64,000 nucleotides of DNA. Source: JAHRAW01 sp965262585. GTDB taxonomy: Bacteria > Pseudomonadota > Gammaproteobacteria > Arenicellales > Poriferihabitantaceae. Of the stretch, positions 9,783 to 18,801 are shown piece after piece. Within the stretch, counting starts at the first letter, position 1; each line of letters begins with the position of its first letter. The notes beneath the pieces are model-generated. The model did no database searches. It was given only the letters and a program-made list of their open reading frames with translations, and had not been told where the DNA came from. The translations under genes and the position numbers were made by a program. The stretch is from assembly GCA_965262585.1 (NCBI GenBank), contig OZ253546.1, positions 1,922,001-1,986,000 of the forward strand, read 5' to 3'.

Positions 9783-10946
9783 GTGGCGGAAACAACTTCG
9801 AAGACGGACTCAAAGGCGGTGCCTAAGCGTCCGCAAAAGTCGAAAAAAACTAGCGGTGGGACGACTCCGTCTCAGGCGCATCGAAAGGGCGTGCGCGAAG
9901 CCGCCGGGGGTGGCAAGCCGGGGCGGACGGTCATCGCCGGTGTTGTCATCATCGTGCTGGTGGTGGCGGGCGGCTATTTGTGGCAGCAGCGTGCGCTGAG
10001 TACGCGCATTGAAAGCGACCAACAACTGGCGCGGGTCGACGCTCGAATCGGCGGTGTGGAAGAACGTTTGGATGCCGTGCCGACAGACCGCGAGGTGTTT
10101 GGTGAGCGATTTGATGAGCGGTTGAGTAACGCCGAAAAAAGTTTCAACGAAGGAACCGAAAGGATGCGCGGTGAAATGCAGGTGTTGAACGATTCCGTGG
10201 CTGCGTTGCGCGCCGAATTGGGGCGTAGTGTTGGCCGCAGTGGTGACCACTGGATTTTGGAAGAGGCCGAACGATTGCTGGTGATCGCCAACCAACACTT
10301 GCAGTTATCCGCCGATGGCGAACTCGCCGGTGAGGCGTTGACGCTGGCTGACGGCCGCCTGCGGCGACTTTCCGATTCCACTTTTGGGCCTGCCCTTGCC
10401 CCGGTGCGGGAGATGATCGCCGATGAAATCGCAGCACTCAGCGATGTGGCAACGGTGGATGTGGCCGGCACGCTGACCGCGCTTTCCGCGCTCGCCCACA
10501 GTGTCGGTGACTTGCCGTTGGTTGGCGATGTGCCGCTGACTGATGATGCACCGGCGCGCTCTGAGGAGCAGGCCGATGACGATTCGTCGCTGGTGGCGGC
10601 TGCCAAAAATTTATTCGCCGATCTCGGTGCGTTGGTGCAGGTCGAAACCGATGGTATGCCGACGCCGATATACTCCGCCGAACTGCGCCGGATAATTTTG
10701 GAAAAAACCGGATTGATTCTCGAATCTTGCCAACTCGCGTTTCTGAGCAAGCGGGAGGATGTGTATGCGGCGCGCATGGAGGCGGCGAAAAATCAGGTGG
10801 CGGCAAACTTCGACACCGAATCCGCCGAGGTTGGCGCGTGGCTTGCGCGGTGGGCGGTGTTGGCGGCGGTTTCCCCGCAGGCGGAATTGCCGGATATTTC
10901 CGCTTCCCTTCGGGCGTTGCGTGAGGTGATGGACGCCGGGAATTGA
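9783..10946 (+). CDS. hemX: HemX family inner-membrane protein
   Basis: A 387-residue protein of the HemX family, often labelled uroporphyrinogen-III methyltransferase although activity has not been shown for this family. It has a Lys/Ser-rich cytoplasmic N-terminus (1-48), one membrane helix (about 49-67) and a long periplasmic region. A coiled-coil-like stretch at 70-135 is followed by the conserved EEAERLLVIANQHLQLSADG segment. It starts at GTG. hemY follows after 4 nt, the usual hem operon arrangement, although hemC and hemD, normally upstream, are absent here. Confidence 0.88.
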   Translation: MAETTSKTDSKAVPKRPQKSKKTSGGTTPSQAHRKGVREAAGGGKPGRTVIAGVVIIVLVVAGGYLWQQRALSTRIESDQQLARVDARIGGVEERLDAVPTDREVFGERFDERLSNAEKSFNEGTERMRGEMQVLNDSVAALRAELGRSVGRSGDHWILEEAERLLVIANQHLQLSADGELAGEALTLADGRLRRLSDSTFGPALAPVREMIADEIAALSDVATVDVAGTLTALSALAHSVGDLPLVGDVPLTDDAPARSEEQADDDSSLVAAAKNLFADLGALVQVETDGMPTPIYSAELRRIILEKTGLILESCQLAFLSKREDVYAARMEAAKNQVAANFDTESAEVGAWLARWAVLAAVSPQAELPDISASLRALREVMDAGN

Positions 10947-10950
10947 TTCG

Positions 10951-12213
10951 GTGAAACTGATCGTTACCCTCATCATCACCTTCGGGGTGGCCGTTGGCTT
11001 CGCGCTGATTGCCATGGAAGACCCCGGCTATGTGGTGCTGGCGCGCGCGCCCTATACGGTGCGGTTGCCGCTGGCGTTGTTCGTGCTCGGGCTGCTCGCG
11101 GCTTTTGCCGTTCTGTACTTGCTGTTCAACTTTATCGCCGCGGTGCTGCGCGCGCCGCGCACGATGCGTGAATGGCGACACCGGCGCAATCAGATGCACG
11201 CGCAAATCCACACTATGCGGGGGTATGCCGACTTGATTGAAGGCGACTGGACGAAGGCCGAGAAAAAACTTCTGACCCATCTGCCTCACAATCAAGCGCC
11301 GCTCCTCAACTATCTCGGCGCCGCCTATGCAGCCCAGCAGCGCGGCCATCTGTTGCGTCGGGATCAATACCTTGCCGACGCGCTGGCGGAGCACCCGGAG
11401 CAGCGGCTGGCCGTCAACCTGACCTCGGCGCGGCTGCATTATCAGGCCGGTGAAATCGCCGAGTGCCGGGATGTGCTGGAAAAACTCAGGCGCATGGCAC
11501 CGAAAAATGTGCCGGCGGCGCGGTTGCTTGCCGATGCGTATCGCCGGCTGAATGATTGGAATTCACTGGCGGCGTTGATGCCGTCCCTCGCCCGGCTCAA
11601 GGCGTTCCCGCCGGAGCAGTTGGCGGCATGGGAAAAGCAGGCTTATGAACACTACCTTTCTTCGCCGGCGTTGCTTCAGGGAGACGGCAACCGCTCCGTG
11701 GAAGCCTTCAAATCCTTGCCCTCGAATCGGAAAAAAGACCCCGTAGTCATCGCCGTCTACGCCCGGCAATTGCTCAGGGTGGGGGATCATATACTGGCGG
11801 AAAAAACCCTGCGCCTGGCACTCAACCGAGGATGGGATGCAGAACTCGCCGACCTATACGGCAAAGCCGAAACCGCTTTCACCGATGACCAGATCAAACT
11901 CGTCCAGTCGTGGATCAAAAAATACGGCGCCCACGCTGACCTGTCGCTGGCCCGGTTGTATCGCCGCGACCGGCAGTTGGAGAAAGCCAAAGAGTTATTC
12001 AGCCGCGCCATCTCCGGCGGCCACCACGAAGCCTGTGCCGAACTCGGATCCTTGCTGGAGGAAATGGGCGACAAAGACGCTGCTTTGCTTTGCTACCGCC
12101 GGGGTATGGCGGCTTTTAGACCGGAGTCGAGCGACTCTGGGCCGCCGTCAACCGGAGAGTTGGTTGCGCTGGATGCGAAAGAAGCGGATGTAATGCCAGT
12201 GGTGTTGCGCTAG
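10951..12213 (+). CDS. hemY: HemY, TPR-containing inner-membrane protein
   Basis: A 420-residue protein with two N-terminal membrane helices (about 3-22 and 42-65), then the basic RAPRTMREWRHRR turn and a long helical TPR region. This is the HemY architecture of proteobacteria, a protein of the heme-biosynthesis operon with an unclear role; it is not the Bacillus protoporphyrinogen oxidase of the same name. It starts with GTG at 10951, 4 nt after the hemX stop, which implies translational coupling. A small hairpin (GCGGC-TTGC-GCCGC, 12214-12227) follows the stop but lacks a T-tract. Confidence 0.9.
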   Translation: MKLIVTLIITFGVAVGFALIAMEDPGYVVLARAPYTVRLPLALFVLGLLAAFAVLYLLFNFIAAVLRAPRTMREWRHRRNQMHAQIHTMRGYADLIEGDWTKAEKKLLTHLPHNQAPLLNYLGAAYAAQQRGHLLRRDQYLADALAEHPEQRLAVNLTSARLHYQAGEIAECRDVLEKLRRMAPKNVPAARLLADAYRRLNDWNSLAALMPSLARLKAFPPEQLAAWEKQAYEHYLSSPALLQGDGNRSVEAFKSLPSNRKKDPVVIAVYARQLLRVGDHILAEKTLRLALNRGWDAELADLYGKAETAFTDDQIKLVQSWIKKYGAHADLSLARLYRRDRQLEKAKELFSRAISGGHHEACAELGSLLEEMGDKDAALLCYRRGMAAFRPESSDSGPPSTGELVALDAKEADVMPVVLR

Positions 12214-12252
12214 GCGGCTTGCGCCGCAAAGGAGCAACTTGCGCCGCTGTGG

Positions 12253-13287
12253 TCAATCCCGTGGTGCGTAAGTAAAGGAGTCGAAGAAGAAACGTTCGGG
12301 GTGCATTCCCATTGCGGTGAGGCCATCGCGTACTGCTTCGATCATGGGAGGGGGCCCGCTGGCATACACGTCTACATCAGCGAAGTGTTTATATGCGGCG
12401 AGCACGGCGTCGTGCACCCAGCCGGCGGCGCCGTGCCATTGGTTGGAGGTGGCTTCGGATAGCACCGGCGTATAGACGAAATTTTTATGTTCTCGCGCCC
12501 ATTGTTCGGCGAGTTTAGTGAGGTATAAATCCTGCTCGTCACGGGCTCCCCAGAAGAGGTGAATCTGCTGTTCAGGATGGTCGTTCAGGGCTTGTTGCAC
12601 CAGCCCCTTGATGGGTGAAAATCCGGTGCCGCCGGCGATCATGATTATCGGTCGGTCGGCTTCGGACTGCAGTAGGTAAGTGCCAAAAGGGCCTTCCAAA
12701 CGCAGCAAGTCGCGCTCGCGCATGGCGTTGAAAACTCTGGGCGTGAAATGGCCGTCCGGCACATGGCGGATGTGCAATTCCAGCCCTTCATCGATGGCTT
12801 GCTGTGGCAGGTTGGCGATGGAAAAACTGCGCCGCTGGCCGTCCTTCATGATGATGTCGATGTACTGCCCCGGAATGAAATTAAATTCCTGGGATTTGGG
12901 CAGTCGCAGGAAAACGCGCATGACATCGTCGGCCAGTTTTTCCAGTCGCGCCACCCGGCACGGCAACATCTTGATTCGTATATTTTGCCCGGACATAACC
13001 TCTTCGACATCGATCACCACGTCCTCAAGGGGAACGGCCTGACACAACAACACTTTGCCCTGCGCGATTTCTTCGTCGGTGAGCGTGTCTTGTTCGTATT
13101 CCCCGTAGTCCACCTTGCCCGACACCAGCGTTGATTTGCACGCGCCGCAAACACCGCTGCGGCAGCCGTAGGGAAATATGCGGTTGTCGCGCAACGCCGC
13201 GTCGAGGATGGTTTCGCCCGGATGGACGCTGAAGCGGCCGTCGTTGCGCTGGTTGGTAACTTCGATGGGCATTTTTAAGGGTAACAT
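12253..13287 (-). CDS. 2Fe-2S ferredoxin-NAD(P)H reductase (CDP-6-deoxy-glucoseen reductase-like)
   Basis: A 344-residue electron-transfer flavoprotein. The N-terminal plant-type ferredoxin domain has C42, C47, C50 and C82 as 2Fe-2S ligands (GCRSGVCGAC). The FAD domain has RRSFSIANLP and the NAD(P)H domain AGGTGFSPIKG, ending in YASGPPPMIEAV and the family tail FFFDSF. Related proteins are commonly annotated as CDP-6-deoxy-delta-3,4-glucoseen reductase. No dideoxysugar genes are nearby, so a general oxygenase or reductase partner is equally likely. Divergent from mutM, with which it shares a 62-nt promoter region. Confidence 0.85.
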   Translation of the reverse strand: MLPLKMPIEVTNQRNDGRFSVHPGETILDAALRDNRIFPYGCRSGVCGACKSTLVSGKVDYGEYEQDTLTDEEIAQGKVLLCQAVPLEDVVIDVEEVMSGQNIRIKMLPCRVARLEKLADDVMRVFLRLPKSQEFNFIPGQYIDIIMKDGQRRSFSIANLPQQAIDEGLELHIRHVPDGHFTPRVFNAMRERDLLRLEGPFGTYLLQSEADRPIIMIAGGTGFSPIKGLVQQALNDHPEQQIHLFWGARDEQDLYLTKLAEQWAREHKNFVYTPVLSEATSNQWHGAAGWVHDAVLAAYKHFADVDVYASGPPPMIEAVRDGLTAMGMHPERFFFDSFTYAPRD

Positions 13288-13349
13288 TGGGGCGTTTTGT
13301 AAAGCGCGGATTGTACCTGTTTTGTTGGCCCGTATTGTGCCCCGTTATC

Positions 13350-14195
13350 ATGCCGGAATTGCCCGAAGTGGAGACCACGCTGAACGGTCTGCGCCCCCGC
13401 CTGCTGGGGTCGCGGATTGTGCGGCTGGTGGTGCGCGAGCGGCGGCTGCGCTGGCCCATCGAAGTGGGTCTTGAGCGCAAAGTCCGCGGTCACACGGTCA
13501 CCGGCATGCGGCGTCGGGGCAAGTATATGGTGATCGATCTGGAGCGGGGCGGGCTGCTGGTTCATCTCGGCATGTCGGGTTCGTTCCGGGTGCTGACGCC
13601 ACGCAATTCTGAAACTGGCGATATGGCCGCCGTCGAAACCGCCGTCGAAGCGCATGATCATTACGACCTAATCACCGACCGCCACATCATCCGCTACCGC
13701 GACCCCCGGCGTTTCGGTTGCTTGCTGTGGGCCGCCGGCGACCCGATGCAACACAAACTTATTCGCACCCTCGGCATCGAACCGCTGGAGCCGAGTTTCA
13801 CCGGAAAGTTTATGCGCCGCGCCGCAAAGGGGCGCAAGTTGGCGGTGAAAAGTTTGCTGATGGACGGCCGGGTGGTGGTCGGAGTCGGTAACATCTATGC
13901 ATCCGAAGCACTGTTCGACGCCGGTATTCATCCGGCACGCGGCTGCCACCGCATTTCCGAAGCGCGTTATCAGCAACTGGTCGAATCGGTGCAAAAAATT
14001 CTAAACGCGGCCATCCTGCGCGGCGGCTCAACCATCCGCGACTTCTCCGGCGTAGACGGACAGTTCGGCTATTTTGAACAACAACTACTGGTATACGGCC
14101 GCGAAGGCGAACCGTGCCGCAACTGCAGCGTACACATTCGCAACCTCACAATCGGCCAACGCTCCACTTTTTATTGCCCGCGATGCCAGCGATAA
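13350..14195 (+). CDS. mutM: Formamidopyrimidine-DNA glycosylase (Fpg/MutM)
   Basis: A 281-residue base-excision repair enzyme that removes 8-oxoguanine and nicks the abasic site. The start is fixed at 13350 because catalysis needs the N-terminal Pro: MPELPEVETT with P2 and E3. An open upstream extension would bury this and is rejected. The H2TH region (VGVGNIYASEALFDAGIHP) and the C-terminal zinc finger (C256, C259, C276, C279) are intact. Length is normal. Confidence 0.96.
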   Translation: MPELPEVETTLNGLRPRLLGSRIVRLVVRERRLRWPIEVGLERKVRGHTVTGMRRRGKYMVIDLERGGLLVHLGMSGSFRVLTPRNSETGDMAAVETAVEAHDHYDLITDRHIIRYRDPRRFGCLLWAAGDPMQHKLIRTLGIEPLEPSFTGKFMRRAAKGRKLAVKSLLMDGRVVVGVGNIYASEALFDAGIHPARGCHRISEARYQQLVESVQKILNAAILRGGSTIRDFSGVDGQFGYFEQQLLVYGREGEPCRNCSVHIRNLTIGQRSTFYCPRCQR

Positions 14196-14349
14196 GTTTG
14201 TTTTTGATTACATGAGGGACATAAGAGTTGCCAAGTTATCACCGGTATATATCGTGCGTTTTTTGCAGTCGCTGTATTATTCATATGCAGATAATAATCC
14301 AAAGGCAAATTTTCTGTCATACTATCAGCCCGATTTCACCGAAAACGCG

Positions 14350-15261
14350 ATGAAATACGATAACATTCTCGCAACCATCGGCGCGACCCCGGCGGTAAAA
14401 CTTAACAAACTCGGCGGCGACCTCGATTGTCATTTGTGGGTCAAACTCGAATCGTTTAACCCCGGCGGTTCGGTCAAAGATCGTCCGGCGTTGCGCATGA
14501 TTGAAGACGCCGAGGCCGATGGCCGTCTCAAGCCGGGCGACGCCATCGTCGAGCCGACTTCGGGCAACACCGGCATCGGGCTTGCCATGGTCGCAGCGGT
14601 CAAGGGCTATCGCGCGATTTTCACTATGGCCGAGGATATGAGCGAGGAGCGCAAACAGATTTTAAAAGCATATGGCGGCGAGGTGATTTTAACGCCAGCC
14701 GACAAGGGAACGGTGGGCGCCATCGAAGTAGCGCGGCAACTGGAAAAGGAAAAAGGATATTTCTTTGTCGGCCAGCACTACAACCCGTCCAACCCGGCCT
14801 CCCACGAGCAAACCGCCGATGAAATCTGGGCGGATTTTGGCGTCAATCTGGATGCGGTGGTGTTAACCACCGGCACCGGCGGCACGGTCACCGGGCTCGG
14901 CATTCATTTGCGAAAAAAACACCCGGCGGTGCGAATCATCGCCACCGAACCGGCGGATTCACCGATTCTCTCGCGCGGCATCGCCTGCAAACATAAAATC
15001 ATGGGCACCGCTCCGGGTTTCATCCCCGACACCCTCGACCAGCATGCCTACGACGAGGTGATTCAAATCACCACCGAACAAGCCTATACCGCCACCCGCA
15101 ACCTCGCGCAACAGGAAGGCATTTTCGCCGGTATTTCCTGCGGTGCCGCCACCCACGGCATGCTCGAAGTCGCCGCCCGTGCCTCGTTCAAAGGCAAAAC
15201 ACTGCTGGCGATTTTGCCGGACACCGGCGAACGATATTTAAGCACCGATGTTTGGGATTGA
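14350..15261 (+). CDS. cysK: Cysteine synthase A (O-acetylserine sulfhydrylase)
   Basis: A 303-residue PLP enzyme that makes cysteine from O-acetylserine and sulfide. The PLP lysine is K43 in GGSVKDRPAL and the substrate loop TSGNTG is at 69-74. The phosphate-binding region TTGTGGTVTGLG and the C-terminal ILPDTGERYLST favour CysK over CysM. The open frame begins 92 codons upstream inside mutM, but residue 1 at 14350 (MKYDNILATIG) is the family N-terminus. The ribosome binding site is weak. The 154-nt gap after mutM is AT-rich and may hold its promoter. Confidence 0.92.
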   Translation: MKYDNILATIGATPAVKLNKLGGDLDCHLWVKLESFNPGGSVKDRPALRMIEDAEADGRLKPGDAIVEPTSGNTGIGLAMVAAVKGYRAIFTMAEDMSEERKQILKAYGGEVILTPADKGTVGAIEVARQLEKEKGYFFVGQHYNPSNPASHEQTADEIWADFGVNLDAVVLTTGTGGTVTGLGIHLRKKHPAVRIIATEPADSPILSRGIACKHKIMGTAPGFIPDTLDQHAYDEVIQITTEQAYTATRNLAQQEGIFAGISCGAATHGMLEVAARASFKGKTLLAILPDTGERYLSTDVWD

Positions 15262-15380
15262 TGTTTGATGTTATCGAGAGTTCTAACTTGCCCTGTCTTC
15301 TGCGACCAAGTCTTCTGCGAAATGCTCGCATCGATACTATATCCGTGTCGCCACAAACCGCGCAAACCTACAAGGTATAA

Positions 15381-16922
15381 ATGAAAGGAGCAGTGGCCGC
15401 CGGTCATCGCCTGACCGCCGAGTCCGCCGCGGAAATTCTGCGCGCCGGTGGCAACGCTTTTGACGCCGCCATCGGCGGGTTTTTCGCCGCTTGCGTAACC
15501 GAGCCGGTGCTGGCTTCCCCGGGCGGCGGCGGGTTTTTGCTTGCCCGCGACTGCAACGGGCAAAACCGGGTGTTCGATTTCTTTACCCATACGCCCGGTG
15601 CCGCGCCCGGTGATGACGCTGATTTCCATCCAGTCACCGTGGATTTCGGTGCCGTGCTCCAAGAGTTTCACATCGGCTTCGGTTCCTGCGCAGTGCCCGG
15701 CACGGTGCGCGGAATGTTCGACGTTCATCGGCGTCTCGCCACTTTGCCGATGCGGGAATTGATTCAACCGGCAGTGGAACTGGCGAGAAGCGGGGTGGCG
15801 GTTAATCCATTTCAATCTTATTTGCTGGAGTTGGTGTCGCCCATCTACCGCACCGAATCCGCCCTGCCGCTGTTCGCAAGTTCGAATCATCCGGGCAAAC
15901 TGATGCAGCCGGGCGATGTTTTTTACAACCCACAACTTGCCGATATGTTGGAAGCATTGTCCCGGGAAGGCGAGGCGCTTTTTTACGAGGGCGAAATCGC
16001 GGCGCGGATCGTCGAGCAATGCCGACAGGGCGGCTATCTCACCCGTGAGGATCTGAAAGAATACCGCGTTTGCCGACGCACGCCCCTGGAGATTCCCTAC
16101 CGAGGGCACCGCCTGATTACCAATCCGGCGCCGAGTGCCGGCGGGCTGCTCATCGGCTTCGGGCTTGAACTGCTCGGCGGGGTGGATTTTACCGCCGCCG
16201 ACAAATCGTCTTCGTGGGGCACTGGAGTTCACATCAACACGCTCATCGAAACCATGCGCGCGACTTCGGAGGCAAGGAGTCGGCATTTTTGCGATGGCCC
16301 GAGCGAAGCGTTATTGAACCCCAAATTACTGGCGCAATACCGCCGCCGAGTGCTGGGGCGCACCCGCGCCTTCCGGGGAACCACCCACCTCAGCGTTATC
16401 GACGCCGACGCAAACATCGCCTCGCTGACCGTCTCCAACGGCGAAGGTTGCGGGCGGTTGATGGCGGACACCGGGTTCATGTTGAACAACATGCTGGGGG
16501 AGGAAGACGTCAGTGGCCCCGGCGGCTTTAATCAGTGGCAACCGAATCAGCGGATGTCGTCCATGATGGCGCCCGGCATTCTGTTGGCCGATGACGGAGC
16601 GGTAAGCGCGCTGGGATCGGGGGGTTCGAAGCGGATACGAACCGCGATCCTGCAGGTGGTCTGCAACCTCGTAGATTTCGATATGGACTTGGAAGCCGCG
16701 ATCACCGCCCCACGGGTTCATATCGAAACCGACACCCTGCACCGAGAGCAAAATTTCCCCGCACAAACGGTGCAGTCTCTGGCGCGGGACTTCCCCGACC
16801 ATCATGTGTTCGAAAAGCCCAATATGTTTTTCGGCGGCGTGCATGTCGCCCACCTAAACCGCCACGCCCAATTATCAGCAGTCGGCGACCCCCGCCGGGA
16901 CGGTATCGGTGTAGTGGTTTAA
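15381..16922 (+). CDS. Gamma-glutamyltransferase family protein (Ntn hydrolase)
   Basis: A 513-residue protein of the gamma-glutamyltranspeptidase family. These are made as a precursor that cuts itself before a Thr, which becomes the nucleophile. Here that Thr is T334 in FRGTTHLSVIDAD, giving subunits of about 333 and 180 residues. SPGGGGF near residue 46, MMAPGI and ALGSGGSKRI are family segments. No signal peptide is visible, unlike periplasmic GGT of E. coli, so it may act in the cytoplasm. The substrate could be glutathione or another gamma-glutamyl or acylated compound. An AAGG lies 5 nt before the ATG. Confidence 0.88.
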   Translation: MKGAVAAGHRLTAESAAEILRAGGNAFDAAIGGFFAACVTEPVLASPGGGGFLLARDCNGQNRVFDFFTHTPGAAPGDDADFHPVTVDFGAVLQEFHIGFGSCAVPGTVRGMFDVHRRLATLPMRELIQPAVELARSGVAVNPFQSYLLELVSPIYRTESALPLFASSNHPGKLMQPGDVFYNPQLADMLEALSREGEALFYEGEIAARIVEQCRQGGYLTREDLKEYRVCRRTPLEIPYRGHRLITNPAPSAGGLLIGFGLELLGGVDFTAADKSSSWGTGVHINTLIETMRATSEARSRHFCDGPSEALLNPKLLAQYRRRVLGRTRAFRGTTHLSVIDADANIASLTVSNGEGCGRLMADTGFMLNNMLGEEDVSGPGGFNQWQPNQRMSSMMAPGILLADDGAVSALGSGGSKRIRTAILQVVCNLVDFDMDLEAAITAPRVHIETDTLHREQNFPAQTVQSLARDFPDHHVFEKPNMFFGGVHVAHLNRHAQLSAVGDPRRDGIGVVV

Positions 16923-16942
16923 GGAGCGGCTTGCGGGGGTGA

Positions 16943-17719
16943 TCAGCAACGGTGCGTGAGGAGGAATTTTTTCAGTGGTGTGAGCACCCGCTCCGGGGCT
17001 TCGATTAGGATGGAGTGTTTGAGGTCGTCGAGAATCACTAGTTCGGCGTTTGGCAGGGCTGAGGCTATCGCCGTGTTCAAACGGGGGTTGCAGGCACCGT
17101 CCAGCGCGCCCGTCAGCACCAGGCACGGGCCGGTAATCTCGCCCAGCCAGGGCTTCATTTCGGTTTCGGCGTAGATTTCGAACACGCTCAAAAAAACTTC
17201 CCCGGGGGTGTCGAGCACCTGCCGAATGCGTGCTTCCACGGCATCCGGCCGGGCGGCGATAAACTCGCCGGTGTACCATCGTTCCACCAACGAGCCGACC
17301 ACCGCTTCGACGCCACGGGTTCGCATGGCCTCGCCCACCGCCCGCAGTTTGGCCCGGTCATCGGCGTTCCTTCCCGCCGCCGTGCTCAGCAGCCCCACCG
17401 ACAACACGCGCTGTGGATAGCGGCGCGCGTAGGCCGGCGCGATCATTCCGCCGAGGGAATGCCCGATCACGTGAATGCGGTGATGGCCCAATCGGCGTCG
17501 CAGCCCTTCGAGGTCGTCGACGAGTTGCTCGAGCGTGTAAGGCGGCTCTGCAATCGGGCTTTGGCCGTGGCCGCGCAGGTCGTAACGAACGCAGGTGAAA
17601 TCCTGCTCCAGACCGGCGATGAGGCCGTCCCACACGGTCTTGCGCGAGCCGACTCCGTGCACCATGTAAAGCGGCGGCCCGCGTCCGTCTACCCGGTAAC
17701 TGACTTCCACCGCGCTCAT
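16943..17719 (-). CDS. Alpha/beta hydrolase
   Basis: A 258-residue alpha/beta-hydrolase-fold protein related to 3-oxoadipate enol-lactonase. The nucleophile elbow is GHSLGG with S88. The oxyanion-hole HGVGS is at 21-25, the acid probably D in LTGALDG near residue 208, and His in DLKHSI near 238. No signal peptide. Its ATG overlaps the stop of the upstream luciferase-like gene by 4 nt, so the two are translationally coupled. It may hydrolyse a product of the neighbouring monooxygenase; the substrate is unknown. Confidence 0.85.
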   Translation of the reverse strand: MSAVEVSYRVDGRGPPLYMVHGVGSRKTVWDGLIAGLEQDFTCVRYDLRGHGQSPIAEPPYTLEQLVDDLEGLRRRLGHHRIHVIGHSLGGMIAPAYARRYPQRVLSVGLLSTAAGRNADDRAKLRAVGEAMRTRGVEAVVGSLVERWYTGEFIAARPDAVEARIRQVLDTPGEVFLSVFEIYAETEMKPWLGEITGPCLVLTGALDGACNPRLNTAIASALPNAELVILDDLKHSILIEAPERVLTPLKKFLLTHRC

Positions 17720-18774
17720 GCCGGGTTTCTGCGAAGCATATCGGCGGGCCGGGTTTTGCCGATGAAGTGCGGCATGACCTGCTCGGCAAACCGCTGAATG
17801 GTTTCCATGGTCTCTTCCTGGCCGACGCCGAAATTGAAATTCAGGATGAAGCGGTCGACTCCGGCCTCGGCGTATGGGCTGAGTTGATCGACCATCTCCT
17901 CGGCGGTGCAGATATGCAAGTTGCGGGCGGTTTCCTCAATGGAGACTTTACGCGGAAGCGGTGCGACCAAGCCGCGCTCAACGATGCCGTCGCCGGTGAA
18001 CACATTGTCAAACTGGCCGTAATAGCGATGCGCGATTTCGGTTTTGGCTTTTTTGTCGGCGGCGTCTTTGACCACAAACGCCACCCGCGACAGCGACAGC
18101 GTCAATCCTTGTCCGCGCTCGCCGAGCTCCGCTTTGCCGCGATGAAAGGCGTCGACCTGCTCGCGCATCTGCCGGTGGCTGCCCGACAGCGGCGTGGTCT
18201 GGATGTGGAAACCGCGTTTGACGCAGTGATAAATGGCTTCCGGCGCGAGTACCCCCATCATGATGGGCGGCCCGCCTTTGCGAGACGGGCGCGGCATAAT
18301 GGTCAGCGCTTCGAAGCGGTAGTACTTGCCGTTCCAGGCGACTTCCTCTTCGCTGAGCAAGGCTTGCAGCACCGCCAGGGACTCGTCGAATTTCTCGCGG
18401 CTGGTTTCCATGGGCACGCCGAGGCGCTCCATCTCAAAGGCAAACGCGCCACGGCCAACGCCGAGCATCAAGCGGCCGTCGGTGAAAATGTCGGTGCATA
18501 CCAGTTGGCCGGCGAGAATCCGCATGTCGTGGAGGGGCAGCACAACCACGGAAGTCATGATTTTGATGCGCTCCGTCAAGCCGGCGATTTTGACCGCGAA
18601 CTGCAGCGGTGCCGGCATCAGCAGGATGTTGATCAAGTGGTGCTCGGTGATGGAAACCGCGTCGAACCCCAGGCGCTCCGCCATCACCGCTTGGTCGATC
18701 ATGTTTTGATACAGCCGCCTGCCGCCGAGTTCATGGCCGGGATAATAGGCCGACAGTTGAACGCTGAAATCCAT
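17716..18774 (-). CDS. Luciferase-like (LLM) flavin-dependent monooxygenase
   Basis: A 352-residue TIM-barrel protein of the bacterial luciferase-like superfamily, which uses reduced FMN or F420 to oxidise small molecules. Family segments: AERLGFDAVSITEHH (about 31-46), LPLHDMRILAGQLVCTD, GRLMLGVGRGAF and the C-terminal EAGVDRFILNFNFG. Such enzymes include alkane sulfonate, dimethylsulfide and long-chain aldehyde monooxygenases; sequence alone does not separate them. It is followed by the overlapping hydrolase and preceded by the DmdA-like gene 27 nt away on the same strand. Confidence 0.88.
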   Translation of the reverse strand: MDFSVQLSAYYPGHELGGRRLYQNMIDQAVMAERLGFDAVSITEHHLINILLMPAPLQFAVKIAGLTERIKIMTSVVVLPLHDMRILAGQLVCTDIFTDGRLMLGVGRGAFAFEMERLGVPMETSREKFDESLAVLQALLSEEEVAWNGKYYRFEALTIMPRPSRKGGPPIMMGVLAPEAIYHCVKRGFHIQTTPLSGSHRQMREQVDAFHRGKAELGERGQGLTLSLSRVAFVVKDAADKKAKTEIAHRYYGQFDNVFTGDGIVERGLVAPLPRKVSIEETARNLHICTAEEMVDQLSPYAEAGVDRFILNFNFGVGQEETMETIQRFAEQVMPHFIGKTRPADMLRRNPA

Positions 18775-18801
18775 GGTGTGCCGAATGGGTGTGGTGGGAA
18801 T